Origin: Myxococcus landrumus
Lineage (GTDB): Bacteria; Myxococcota; Myxococcia; Myxococcales; Myxococcaceae
Direction of reading: 5' to 3'
Length of the DNA stretch: 64,000 nt
Assembly (NCBI RefSeq): GCF_017301635.1
Contig: NZ_CP071091.1
Location: 7,494,501 to 7,558,500 of the forward strand
The position numbers and the translations under genes were made by a program. How positions within the stretch are numbered: position 1 is the stretch's first letter; the number at the start of each line of letters is the position of its first letter. The notes beneath the pieces were generated by a model. The model saw nothing but the letters and a program-made list of their open reading frames with translations. It had not been told where the DNA came from and did not search any database. Positions 51,277 through 61,397 of this stretch are shown here, one piece after another.

Positions 51277-52152
51277 TCAGAAGGTCAGGCCCACGCCCAT
51301 GTACGGGCCCACGAGGCTCTCCTCGTTCTCGACGCCGTCCACATGTCCGGCGTCGTTGAGGTACAGCGCGCGCCAGCCGCCGCGCACGTTGAAGGCGCTC
51401 AGGTGCAGGGCCATGCCCGCCTGGAGGTCCACCTGCCGGTGCGGGAAGGGCGTGGCGTTCAGCCGCACCTCGATGTCCAGGGGAGAGCGGCCGACGCAGG
51501 CCTCCGCGGAGGCGCCGAAGCTGGGGCCCACGAAGATGACATGAGGGGCGTGGGCGCTCGTCAGGCCCGCCTCCACGCGCATGCGGCCTCGGGAGCTGGC
51601 CCACAGCGCCGCCGTCACGCGGGCGCTCAGCAGGGTGATGCGGTCCTTCTTGGCCTGGGGGGCGGCGGCGTCCTCGGGGTCGAGCGTCATGCCGGTGATG
51701 CGTGTGTCCAATCCCATGCGCCGCCCTTCCAGCGCCATGAAGAGGCTCATGGAGGCGCCTTGCTTGATGACGTCGCCCTGTACGCCCATGCGGACGAGGA
51801 GCGGCACGGGCTCATCACGCTTGCGCTCCACGCGTGAGGTGGCGAACAGCCGGGGCGACGTGGCGGCGGCGCTCGCACCCGTTCCCACGAGGGCTCCGCT
51901 CACGGGATTCCGCTCGGGCCTGGAGCTCCGCCGGGGCGCGTCTCCGCGCGGGGCCTCGTGCTCCTTGCCGATGGCCGTGGCGGGATGGGTGCGCCCGGGG
52001 CGGCTGGAGCTGGAGGGCGAGCGGCCTTGGGGCGAGGTGTTGGAGCTGGACGAGGGGCTGGAGCGTTTGCCGAAGCGGGCCTCGGCGTGGGGCGCACCTA
52101 GCAAGAGGGTGGCGGTGAGCAAGGGGCCCAACACGGCCTTCGGTGATGGCAA
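51277..52152 (-). CDS. outer-membrane beta-barrel protein (tandem paralogue 2)
   Basis: The protein of 291 residues has a signal peptide followed by the motif AEARFGKRS, a Ser/Pro-rich linker (about 30-110) and a barrel-like domain ending LYLNDAGHVDGVENEESLVGPYMGVGLTF, in pieces, with the terminal Phe of outer-membrane proteins. The start is a TTG at 52152 preceded by AGGAG; no ATG gives a suitable signal. It is related end to end with the upstream gene 250 bases away. Confidence 0.7.
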   Translation of the reverse strand: MPSPKAVLGPLLTATLLLGAPHAEARFGKRSSPSSSSNTSPQGRSPSSSSRPGRTHPATAIGKEHEAPRGDAPRRSSRPERNPVSGALVGTGASAAATSPRLFATSRVERKRDEPVPLLVRMGVQGDVIKQGASMSLFMALEGRRMGLDTRITGMTLDPEDAAAPQAKKDRITLLSARVTAALWASSRGRMRVEAGLTSAHAPHVIFVGPSFGASAEACVGRSPLDIEVRLNATPFPHRQVDLQAGMALHLSAFNVRGGWRALYLNDAGHVDGVENEESLVGPYMGVGLTF

Positions 52153-52333
52153 GGTCCACTCCTCTTCCTGATTGGCTGACAGGGATAACGGGGAGCGACA
52201 TTGAAAGGCCGGAGGGCTCTGGCGGCCATGGTCCGCGGGGGCCGCGGGTCGTTGGCCAATCGGTCCTGTGCAAACGTGGTCAGCGCGTCGCGCGACAAGT
52301 GCACAGGTTTCACGGCTGGACATGAAGACGACG

Positions 52334-52372
52334 GCCTCGGCCGGGAGTGTTGTCCCAGACCGAGGCCGAGGT
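52334..52372 (-). terminator. hairpin between the two paralogous barrel genes
   Basis: GGCCTCGG and CCGAGGCC form 8-bp arms around a 19-base loop, downstream of the first paralogue (minus strand). The loop is long, so the call is tentative. Confidence 0.35.
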
Positions 52373-52402
52373 GACCTCTCCCGCTGTCTGTCCAGAATCA
52401 GC

Positions 52403-53272
52403 TCAGAAGCTGAGCCCCAGGCCCGCGAACGGACCATGGAAGGTGTCGCGGTGGGCGACGCCGTCCACGTGGCCCGCGTCATCCAGGAGCATGCCGCGGT
52501 AGCCGCCACGCAGCACCACCGCGCCCAGGTGCAGCGCCAGCGCGGCGCTCGCGTCCACCTGACGATAGGGGAAGGGCGTCGCCTGCACGCGCGCCTCGAA
52601 GTCCAGCGGGCCCGCCAGACAGGCCTCCATGGACATGCCCATGCTGAAGCCCACGAAGGAGATGTCCGGAGCCCGCGCGCCGCTGAGGCCCGCCTCGACG
52701 CGCAGGCGGATGCGCTCCTGGGAGATGAGGGCCCACGTGAGGTGCGCCTCCCAGAGGGAGATGCTGTCGACCTCGTCCGAGCCGTCGTCTGCATCCACCG
52801 CGATGCCGGTGAAGCGCGCATCCATGCCGAAGCGCCGGCCTTCGATTCCGAGGAAGAGGTCCCCCGCGCCGCCGCCGCTCTGCTGGACGGGGCCGGCCTG
52901 GAGGCCCACGCGGAAGGAGATGGGCGCCGCGTGGCGCTCCTGGCGCACCTCGCCCCGGTAGCGCGGCTCATCCACCCTCAGCCGGTGATTGCCACTGGCG
53001 AAGATGAAGGTGAGGAGGCCGACATCGACCACCGGGTCCGCGCTGACGTGGCGGCGACGACGGCGGCGGCGCTCCCGCTCCTCATCGTCGTCATCCGAGT
53101 CCTCGTGCCCCACGGGCGTCGCCTCGTGCGTGTTGTCATTCTTGTCGTCGTCCCGCTGGGAGTCGCTCTGCGAGGGCCGCGAGCGCTTGCCGAAGCGCGC
53201 CTCGGCGGAGGACGTGCCCAGCAGGAGCCCCAGCGCGAGGACGGCACTCAACAGCGAACGAAGCGTGAACAC
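52403..53272 (-). CDS. outer-membrane beta-barrel protein (tandem paralogue 1)
   Basis: The protein of 289 residues has a signal peptide (LLSAVLALGLLLGTSSAEA) and the motif ARFGKRSRP shared with the downstream copy. A highly charged Asp/Glu/Arg linker follows (about 35-75, DDDDEERERRRRRRRH) and a barrel domain ending LLDDAGHVDGVAHRD then GPFAGLGLSF. The terminal Phe and alternating pattern suit a small outer-membrane barrel. The charged linker is unusual for such proteins and could bind polyanions. Family unknown. Confidence 0.75.
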   Translation of the reverse strand: MFTLRSLLSAVLALGLLLGTSSAEARFGKRSRPSQSDSQRDDDKNDNTHEATPVGHEDSDDDDEERERRRRRRRHVSADPVVDVGLLTFIFASGNHRLRVDEPRYRGEVRQERHAAPISFRVGLQAGPVQQSGGGAGDLFLGIEGRRFGMDARFTGIAVDADDGSDEVDSISLWEAHLTWALISQERIRLRVEAGLSGARAPDISFVGFSMGMSMEACLAGPLDFEARVQATPFPYRQVDASAALALHLGAVVLRGGYRGMLLDDAGHVDGVAHRDTFHGPFAGLGLSF

Positions 53273-53370
53273 GGTGGGCTCCTCGGGCGGTGGCCGGGAT
53301 GAGGCGACACGAACCAGGACGGCCTGCCCGTGATTTTATTCAACACCGGTGGACGCGGAGGAGGGGGCCT

Positions 53371-53766
53371 TCAGCGGCGGGGGCCCTTCTTGCCCTTCGC
53401 GGACGCCTGGCCCGCGCGGCGCGGCTCCGGGCGGGCCAGTCCCGTCGGTGCGGGCGGGAGGGGGACGGGGGCCACCGCGCAGGCCGCCGCGGCCGCCGTT
53501 GCCTCCGCCCGAGCCGCCTGGTGCTGCTGCTCCAGCACCTTCAGCCGGCGGGCCATGGCCTCGCGCAGCGCCTGGAGCTCCGCCACGCGGGCCTCGGACT
53601 CGGCGGCTTCCCGCTCCAACTGGGTCCGCCGCTCGGCCAGCGCGGACATGGAGCGAGAGCCCGCCCAGGCCCCCGTGGCGCCCAGCACACACGCTCCGGC
53701 GAGCAGGCCCCAGGGCAACCACGCCCGGTGCCTCAGCGCCGCCTCGTTTCGCCGCGTCGCTTCCAT
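53371..53766 (-). CDS. single-pass membrane coiled-coil hypothetical protein
   Basis: The protein of 131 residues has one transmembrane helix (WLPWGLLAGACVLGATGAWAG, positions about 16-36), a coiled coil (about 40-90) and a Pro/Ala/Arg-rich tail ending KGKKGPRR. No family is recognised. It lies between the barrel gene and the divergent HAD gene. Confidence 0.6.
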   Translation of the reverse strand: MEATRRNEAALRHRAWLPWGLLAGACVLGATGAWAGSRSMSALAERRTQLEREAAESEARVAELQALREAMARRLKVLEQQHQAARAEATAAAAACAVAPVPLPPAPTGLARPEPRRAGQASAKGKKGPRR

Positions 53767-53940
53767 GCCCGGGGAAGGCTACCGAGGCACCCGCTGTAGG
53801 ACTCAAGGTGCCTGCCTGCCCACCTGATTTACAGGAAAGCCCCAAGTTTACAGGCCGGAAATGAGGACGCGGGCTTGATTCGCGGGCGCGGCCGGGGCGT
53901 CATCCGTCCCCTTTCTCCAACTTCGGGAGTCGGTGGGCTG

Positions 53941-54789
53941 ATGGCAATTGCTTGTGTGGTGCTGGACTTCGACGGGACCTTCACGGACGTGGCGACGGAG
54001 AGCGCGCCCTTCCTGACACACTTTCGTGACGGACTCGCCCGTGCGCTGGGGCAGGGCGTGGAGCAGGCGTGGGACGAGGAAGTCGCGGCGCTGCGCGCGG
54101 GGGCTGACCTGCTGGGGTGGAATCTGGGCGGCAAGGTGGTGGCGCCCGCCACCGCGGACCCGTACCTGACGGCCACCACCGCGGCGCACCGCATCTTCCA
54201 GCGGCTGGCGGTGGGCACGGACGACGCGACGCGCTCGGAGGCGGTGCAGAAGCTGTATCGCGACTCCTATGTGCACTCCGCCACGGCCTTCAAGCCGGAG
54301 GCGAAGGAAGTGCTGGAGGCGCTGCTGGCCACGGGGATGCCCGTGACTGTCGTCACCAACGCGCACACGGAGCTGGTGGAGAAGAAGCTCGACACGCTGG
54401 CGCCCAAGGGCCGCGAGCGGCTGAAGGTCTCTGGCGACGCGCGCAAGTTCCTGCTGGACCCGCCGGACGTGTCCGACGCGCGCTTCGACTCGGTGCCGGA
54501 GCAGCAGCAACTGGATGGCGTGTTGCGCCGGCCCATCTACCTGCGCCGGGGCCGCTACTTCGAGGCCCTCAAGCGCGTCTGGGATTCCACGGGCACCAAG
54601 CCCGAGGAGACGCTGGTGGCTGGTGACATCTACGAGCTGGACCTGGCGCTGCCGGCCGCGCTGGGTGCGCACGTGCAACTGGTGTCTCGCGACAACGTGC
54701 TGCCCTACGAGCTGAAGGCCATCGAGGCCCTCGGCGCTCGTGGCGGCGCGGACCGCAGCCTGCGCGCGCTCCTGCCTCGCCTGCGCTGA
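53941..54789 (+). CDS. HAD-superfamily hydrolase
   Basis: The protein of 282 residues has the HAD signature LDFDGTFTDV (nucleophile Asp9, acid Asp11), a helical cap in the middle, the motif II Thr in VTVVTNAHTEL, and motif IV in LVAGDIYELDLALPAALG. These are the four loops of a phosphatase, probably on a small metabolite. The start at 53941 places DxDGT near the N-terminus as usual. The substrate cannot be read. Confidence 0.85.
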   Translation: MAIACVVLDFDGTFTDVATESAPFLTHFRDGLARALGQGVEQAWDEEVAALRAGADLLGWNLGGKVVAPATADPYLTATTAAHRIFQRLAVGTDDATRSEAVQKLYRDSYVHSATAFKPEAKEVLEALLATGMPVTVVTNAHTELVEKKLDTLAPKGRERLKVSGDARKFLLDPPDVSDARFDSVPEQQQLDGVLRRPIYLRRGRYFEALKRVWDSTGTKPEETLVAGDIYELDLALPAALGAHVQLVSRDNVLPYELKAIEALGARGGADRSLRALLPRLR

Positions 54790-54897
54790 GCCTCCCCGCA
54801 TCGCCCGCGATATGGGCCGCGCGAGCGGGGCGTTGACGTGGATGGACGTCACGCCCCGCGCCCGCGCGCATGCGCCAGTCGCGGCTGGGAGGTGCGG

Positions 54898-55452
54898 ATG
54901 AAGGCGCTGGGCCCGCTGTCGCTCGTCGTGTTCGCCACCGCGTGTGCGAGCACGCCGCAAGCCGTTCCGCGCGGGCCGCGCATCGCGCGGACCTTCGCCT
55001 TCAAGTCCTTGCCCTCCAGGCCGCCGGACTGTGTGTTCGAGGTCTTCGAGGACCAGCAGCCCCCGCGCGCGCATGTGGTGATTGGCCGGTTGCCGATGGA
55101 GGTCAGCGACTACGTGTCGGCCCAGGGCCGCAAGGACCTGCTGCGGGACACGGCCTGTCGTTCCGGCGCCGATGCGGTGCTCCTGCCGCCGCCGACGGAG
55201 CGAAGCCTGGGGCAGGGCTATCGCGTGAGGGAGTACGTGGCGCACTTCCTCGTCTGGGCGGATTCCCCTTCGGCCGCGGCCGCCGATGACACCCTTCCAC
55301 CGCTCATCACCCGCGAGGGGCCGCAGCCCACCGCCGAGGACGGCTACGTCATCGTCCCCGTGGGCCCCGAGTGGCCCGAGGACTCCATCGGCGTCGAGGT
55401 GCGCCAGGTGTCGCCTCCGGAGGCGGAAACACGAAGCCCCGCCTCCCGGTGA
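54898..55452 (+). CDS. lipoprotein of unknown function
   Basis: The protein of 184 residues has a lipobox VVFATACAS (Cys about 16). The globular part has ARTFAFKSLPSRPPDCVFEVF, IGRLPMEVSDY and ACRSGADAVLLPP (the last resembles a motif seen in many periplasmic 'GADAVL' lipoproteins). The C-terminal 40 residues are Pro/Glu-rich. It ends in the hairpin that separates it from the convergent atpA. Function unknown. Confidence 0.65.
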   Translation: MKALGPLSLVVFATACASTPQAVPRGPRIARTFAFKSLPSRPPDCVFEVFEDQQPPRAHVVIGRLPMEVSDYVSAQGRKDLLRDTACRSGADAVLLPPPTERSLGQGYRVREYVAHFLVWADSPSAAAADDTLPPLITREGPQPTAEDGYVIVPVGPEWPEDSIGVEVRQVSPPEAETRSPASR

Positions 55453-55466
55453 GGGAGAGCGGGGCT
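55435..55466. terminator. bidirectional terminator between lipoprotein gene and atpA
   Basis: AGCCCCGC-CTCCC pairs with GGGAG-A-GCGGGGCT, a 13-bp stem with one bulged base and a 5-base loop. It overlaps the end of the lipoprotein gene and follows atpA on the minus strand after a short gap. Another small hairpin (GGCC-TTTC-GGCC, 55479-55490) lies next to it. Confidence 0.7.
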
Positions 55467-55497
55467 CGGTGACCAGCGGGCCTTTCGGCCGGAGGAA

Positions 55498-57045
<1,548 letters not shown>

Positions 57046-57243
57046 GGGCGTTTTGCGTCCTCGAACAGGGGGCGGGCCAGGTCGGTTCGGGTCCGCCGAA
57101 AGCTAGAAGTCGGGGCCCCTTACCACGCACCCCCACCCGCTGCAATGCGCACGACATTCAGGGCTCTCGGGGCATTATCAACCCGGTAAGTCGCGGCCCT
57201 CCCATACGGGGCGCGCGGGACTTCCGGGGGCGTGTTTCCGCCT

Positions 57244-58719
57244 CTAGCGGACGGGCGGCTCGCGGGGCAGCCAGACGACGAAGCGCGTCCCGCCCTGGAA
57301 GGACTCCAGCGTGAGCCGGCCTCCATGGGCCAGGGCCACCTGCCGCGCGATGTAGAGGCCCAGGCCCAGTCCATCCGCGCTGGCGGGACGGCCTCGGCGG
57401 AAGGGCTCGAAGAGGGTGGCGTGGTCCTCCGAGGGCACCGTCAGCGCGTCGTTGCGGATGGCGAGCGTCACGCCCCCCACCGAGCCCACCAGCCGCAGCC
57501 ACACGGGGGTGGTCTCCGGGCTGTGCTGGAGCACGCTGCCCAGCAAGGTGTCCGCCAGTTGCGACAGCCGCGCCGGGTCCCAGTGGCCGCGCAGGTCGCC
57601 CTGCGTCTCCATCAGCAGCGTGCGGCCCGGGTGCGCCTGCCGCCGCTCCTCCAGCACCCGCTCCACCAGCCGGTCCAGCAGGAGGGGCTCGGGATGCACT
57701 GGCAACCCCCCCGCCAACCGCGCGCGGGTGAAGTCCAGCAGCTCGTGGATCATCCGCTCCATGCGCCGGGCGGCCTGTGCCATGTGGCCCACCAGCCGCT
57801 GCTGGGGCTCTTCCATGCCGCCCAGCCGCTGCAGGGCGCCGGTGCCCATCTGGATGGTCTGGAGCGGCGTGCGCAGGTCATTGCCCACCACGCCCAGCAA
57901 CTGCTCCCGGAAGTGCTCGGTGCGCTCCGCGCGCTCCTCGGCGGCCTTGCGTCCGCTGATGTCCCAGACGGCGGCCAGCCGCACCTGCCGGCCCTCCCAC
58001 GTGACGTTGCGCCCCAGGACCTCCAACGGGACGCGACGCCCGTCGCGCCGCACGCACAGCACCTCGTACGGCGTCTCCACGCCTCGGGACACCGCCGACA
58101 TCACCGCGGGGCGGTACTCGGGGGCGACCCATTCGATGAGGTGGTGGCCAATCACCTCCCGGGGCGTGTCATGTCCCAGGAGCTGCGCGATGCCCCGGTT
58201 GGCGTCCAGCACCACGCCATTCTCGTGCAGGAAGTACCCGTCACAGGCCACGTCCGCGACGCCGCGCATGTGGGACTCGCGCTCGCGCATCCGCTCCTCC
58301 GCCTGCGCGCGCTCCGTGTCGTCCCGCATCCACAGCACCACGCCCACCGGCACGCCCGCCTGGTGCGCGGGGGACAGCCCGACTCGCAGGTTCCGCTCGC
58401 CACTCGCGGCGGACAACGCGCCCGTCAGGGGGGCCTCCACCACGTGCTCCCCCGACAGTGCGCGAGAGAGCAGCGGCGCGAGCGACACGGCGAGCTTGGG
58501 CCAGACGTCGACCAGGGGACGCCCCAGGTAGGCGCGCGCCTCCATGCAGGAGAGGGACGTCAGCGCGCCATTCACCCACACGGGCCTCAGCTCCCTGTCC
58601 AACAGGGCGATGCCACAACCTGTCGCGTTGAGGACCGCGCCCAGGAATGGCCAGGCCTCCTCGGGGGCCACGGCGAATACGGGGCCACCGGGAAGGGGGT
58701 GAAGCAGGGACTGCGGCAT
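57244..58719 (-). CDS. PAS-domain sensor histidine-kinase homologue lacking the phospho-acceptor His (pseudokinase candidate)
   Basis: The protein of 491 residues has two PAS domains (about 25-135 and 145-260), a HisKA-like region and HATPase_c. The H-box reads VVGNDLRTPLQ: residue 280, where the phosphorylated His should be, is Asn (codon AAT at 57880-57882). The N-box is also changed (TLLGSVLQHS; the two Asn seen in the kinase at 23528 as NLVANALQH are Thr and Ser) and the G1 box is weak (RNDALTVPS). The G2 box GLGLGLYIARQVA is intact. So phosphotransfer is unlikely, while ligand sensing and weak nucleotide binding may persist. It lies between atpH and atpA on the same strand. Confidence 0.85.
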   Translation of the reverse strand: MPQSLLHPLPGGPVFAVAPEEAWPFLGAVLNATGCGIALLDRELRPVWVNGALTSLSCMEARAYLGRPLVDVWPKLAVSLAPLLSRALSGEHVVEAPLTGALSAASGERNLRVGLSPAHQAGVPVGVVLWMRDDTERAQAEERMRERESHMRGVADVACDGYFLHENGVVLDANRGIAQLLGHDTPREVIGHHLIEWVAPEYRPAVMSAVSRGVETPYEVLCVRRDGRRVPLEVLGRNVTWEGRQVRLAAVWDISGRKAAEERAERTEHFREQLLGVVGNDLRTPLQTIQMGTGALQRLGGMEEPQQRLVGHMAQAARRMERMIHELLDFTRARLAGGLPVHPEPLLLDRLVERVLEERRQAHPGRTLLMETQGDLRGHWDPARLSQLADTLLGSVLQHSPETTPVWLRLVGSVGGVTLAIRNDALTVPSEDHATLFEPFRRGRPASADGLGLGLYIARQVALAHGGRLTLESFQGGTRFVVWLPREPPVR

Positions 58720-58840
58720 GTTGAGGTCGTCCAGAAAACCGGGTGTTACCCCGCGTTCCCCGGAGTATACCTCTGTCCCAGGGCCACAGGAAATACCGGT
58801 TTGCCCCGGACTGCGGGGTGAGAGGACGACCTGGAGCGTT

Positions 58841-58858
58841 GGCTGCCGTACGGCAGCC
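58841..58858 (-). terminator. 18-bp perfect palindrome after atpH
   Basis: GGCTGCCGTACGGCAGCC is its own reverse complement and lies six bases after the atpH stop. As RNA it forms a GC-rich hairpin, a possible terminator or attenuator ahead of the PAS kinase-like gene. Confidence 0.5.
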
Positions 58859-58864
58859 CGACTC

Positions 58865-59410
58865 CTAGTGCTGCTTCAGCTCGTGGCGCATGCCTTCCAG
58901 CTGGGTGCGGAGGCTGCCGTCGTAGAGGATGCTGCCGACCTGGGCGGAGACGCCGCCAAGCAGGCTGGGGTCCACGCGCGTCTCGAGGATGACCTCGCGC
59001 TGGGTCATCTTCTGGAGCGTCTGCTTGAGCTGGGCCAGGGAGTCGGCCGACAGGGTGGCGGCGGAGGTGACGCTGCCGCGGACGCGTCCGGCGCGGGCAT
59101 CCGCCATGTCGCGGAAGACGCGGGCGATATCCGGCACGTAGGACAGGCGGTTGCGGTCCACCAGCAGGCGCAGGGTGTTGGCCAGCACCGTCTCCATGTT
59201 GGGGATGAGCTTCATCACCCCTTCCACGACCTGGGCGCGCTGGGAGCGCGAGTAGGCGGGGTTGTGGAGGACGTCCGCCAGCTCCGGGCTCTTCGCGATG
59301 ACATCGGCGAAGGAGGACAGCTGCTCGGCGACGGCGTCGATGCGACCCGCCTCCGAGGAGACATCGAGGAGGGCGCGGGCGTAGCGGCGGGCGATGGAGA
59401 CGTTCACCAT
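58865..59410 (-). CDS. atpH: F1Fo ATP synthase subunit delta
   Basis: The protein of 181 residues is of normal length for delta (OSCP), the stalk protein that joins F1 to the b subunits. The N-terminus SIARRYARALLDV, the helical middle and the C-terminal domain VILETRVDPSLLGGVSAQVGSILYDGSLRTQLEGM, in pieces, are diagnostic. The ATG at 59410 gives the standard start. atpF, its usual upstream neighbour, is absent: a divergent Hsp70 gene occupies that side. Confidence 0.95.
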   Translation of the reverse strand: MVNVSIARRYARALLDVSSEAGRIDAVAEQLSSFADVIAKSPELADVLHNPAYSRSQRAQVVEGVMKLIPNMETVLANTLRLLVDRNRLSYVPDIARVFRDMADARAGRVRGSVTSAATLSADSLAQLKQTLQKMTQREVILETRVDPSLLGGVSAQVGSILYDGSLRTQLEGMRHELKQH

Positions 59411-59568
59411 GACGGTGCGCGCCCTTAGCATGGTGCCCCTGGCCCGTCCACCCCCGTGGACTCCGCGACGAAGCGGCCGAGGAAGCATTGAGCGGCGGTC
59501 AGCTCCAACGAGAGGGGGCTTGGCGAGGAGGCGTCAAGACCCGTACCGTGGGGTCCCGACAGCCCCTC

Positions 59569-61395
59569 ATGCACGACCCCGTCATCGGCATCGATCTGGG
59601 TACCACCAACAGCGCCATCGCCACCGTCGAAGACGGACGGCCGCGCCTCATCCCCGCACGTGCGGGTGGCCGGCTCACGCCCTCCATCGTCGGCGTGACG
59701 AAGGGCGGCGAGCGCATCGTGGGCCAACAAGCCCAGGCGCTCGCCGAGGCCCACCCCGACTCCGTGGTGTGGGCGACGAAGCGCTTCCTGGGCCGCCGCT
59801 ACACGCCGGAGCTGGTGCAGCAGGCCAAGGCGCTGGTGCCCTATCCGCTCGTGGCGGGCCCCTCTGGAGACGTGCGCGTGAAGCTGGCGGGGCGGGTGAT
59901 GCCCGTCACGCAGGTCTCCGCGATGATTCTGGGGGAGCTGGCGCTCGACGCGCAGGCGCACTTCGGACGCACCGTCACCAAGTGCGTCATCACCGTCCCC
60001 GCCAACTTCGACGACAACCAGCGCCAGGCCACGCGCGAGGCGGCCTCCATCGCCGGGTTGGACGTGGTGCGGCTGGTGAACGAGCCCACCGCGGCGGCGC
60101 TGGCGTACGGCCTGTCGCGCGGCTTCGAGGGCAACGCGCTGGTGTTCGACCTGGGCGGTGGCACCTTCGATGTGTCCATCCTCGACGTGAAGTCGGGCGT
60201 CTTCGAGGTGCGCGCCACGGGCGGCGACCCGAGGCTGGGCGGCGAGGACTTCGACCAGCGCATCGTCCAGTGGCTCCTGGCGCAGGTGGACGAGGAGTTC
60301 CGTCAGGGCGTGGCCCAGGACGCGCAGAGCCTGCGCCGCTTGAAGGTGGCGGCGGAGGCGGCCAAGCGCGAGCTGACGGAGAACGAGGAGGCCACCATCT
60401 CCGTGTCGGACCTGGGGGACCACTCCGCGCAGGGCCGGCGCACCACCACGCTGGAGACGGTGCTCACGCGCTCCTTCTTCGAGACGCTGTCGGAGCCGCT
60501 GTCCCGCCGCTGCCTGGAGGCGTGCGAGGGCGTGATGCGCGAGGCGAAGATGGACCCGCGCTCAGTGGACGTGGTGCTGCTGGTGGGCGGCATGACGCGG
60601 GTGCCGATGATGCGCCGGCTGGTGGCGGACTTCTTCGGCCGCGCGCCGTCCACGGACGTGCATCCGGACGAGGCCGTGGCGCTGGGCGCGGCGGTGCAGG
60701 CGGATGAGCTGCTGCGCCAGTCGGGTCAGGCGCTGCTGCTGGACGTGGCCAGCCAGAGCCTGGGCGTGGGCGTGCTGGGCGGGCGCGTGAAGCGGCTCAT
60801 CGCGAAGAACACGGGCGTGCCCGTCGTCGCGCGCGACATCTTCTTCCCGGGCACCTCCGGCCAGTCCGAGGCGCGCATCCCCGTGTACCAGGGGGAGAGC
60901 GAGTTCCAGGACGAGAACCACAAGCTGGGCGAGGTGGTGCTCAAGAGCCTGCACGTGGCGGCGCGCGGAGACGTGCCGCTGGAGGTCGTCTTCGAGCTGT
61001 CAGGCGAGGCGATTCTGTCGGTGAAGGCCACGGACCTGACCACCGGCAACATGGAGACGGTGCGGCTGGAAGCGCGCGCCGGGCTTCCCCACGGCGAGGC
61101 GGAGAAGCTGGGCGCGGAGCAGGCGACCTACGCGAAGTCGCAGGGCGTGGTGGACGCGAAGCGCGCGGAGGAGACCTTCCGCAAGCTGTTGGAGCGAGGC
61201 GAGAAGCTGGCGCGGCTGCTCCAGAAGAGCGCGCAGGAGAACCCCAGTCCGGAGGCGGAGGCCGCGGTGGGCACCGTGCAGCGGCTGCTCGACGGGGGAC
61301 GCTCCGCGTTGGATGGCAAGGACGCGGCGAAGTGCGCCGCCATTGCCCGGCAACTCACGCAGTTGTTGTCCGGCAAGCAGGAGCCGCGCGCCTGA
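59569..61395 (+). CDS. Hsp70/DnaK-family chaperone
   Basis: The protein of 608 residues has the Hsp70 ATPase domain (IGIDLGTTNSAIA, VITVPANFDDNQRQATREAA, VFDLGGGTFDVSILD, VLLVGGMTRVPMM) and a substrate-binding domain with SLGVGVLGGRVKRLIAKN and IFFPGTSGQSEA; the C-terminal lid is shorter than in DnaK. It has no DnaJ or GrpE neighbour, so it is a specialised paralogue; myxobacteria carry many, some of which act in motility or polysaccharide production. It is coupled to the next gene: the stop and start are separated by two bases (TGACCATG). The start at 59569 (MHDPVIGIDLG) fits the family. Confidence 0.9.
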   Translation: MHDPVIGIDLGTTNSAIATVEDGRPRLIPARAGGRLTPSIVGVTKGGERIVGQQAQALAEAHPDSVVWATKRFLGRRYTPELVQQAKALVPYPLVAGPSGDVRVKLAGRVMPVTQVSAMILGELALDAQAHFGRTVTKCVITVPANFDDNQRQATREAASIAGLDVVRLVNEPTAAALAYGLSRGFEGNALVFDLGGGTFDVSILDVKSGVFEVRATGGDPRLGGEDFDQRIVQWLLAQVDEEFRQGVAQDAQSLRRLKVAAEAAKRELTENEEATISVSDLGDHSAQGRRTTTLETVLTRSFFETLSEPLSRRCLEACEGVMREAKMDPRSVDVVLLVGGMTRVPMMRRLVADFFGRAPSTDVHPDEAVALGAAVQADELLRQSGQALLLDVASQSLGVGVLGGRVKRLIAKNTGVPVVARDIFFPGTSGQSEARIPVYQGESEFQDENHKLGEVVLKSLHVAARGDVPLEVVFELSGEAILSVKATDLTTGNMETVRLEARAGLPHGEAEKLGAEQATYAKSQGVVDAKRAEETFRKLLERGEKLARLLQKSAQENPSPEAEAAVGTVQRLLDGGRSALDGKDAAKCAAIARQLTQLLSGKQEPRA

Positions 61396-61397
61396 CC

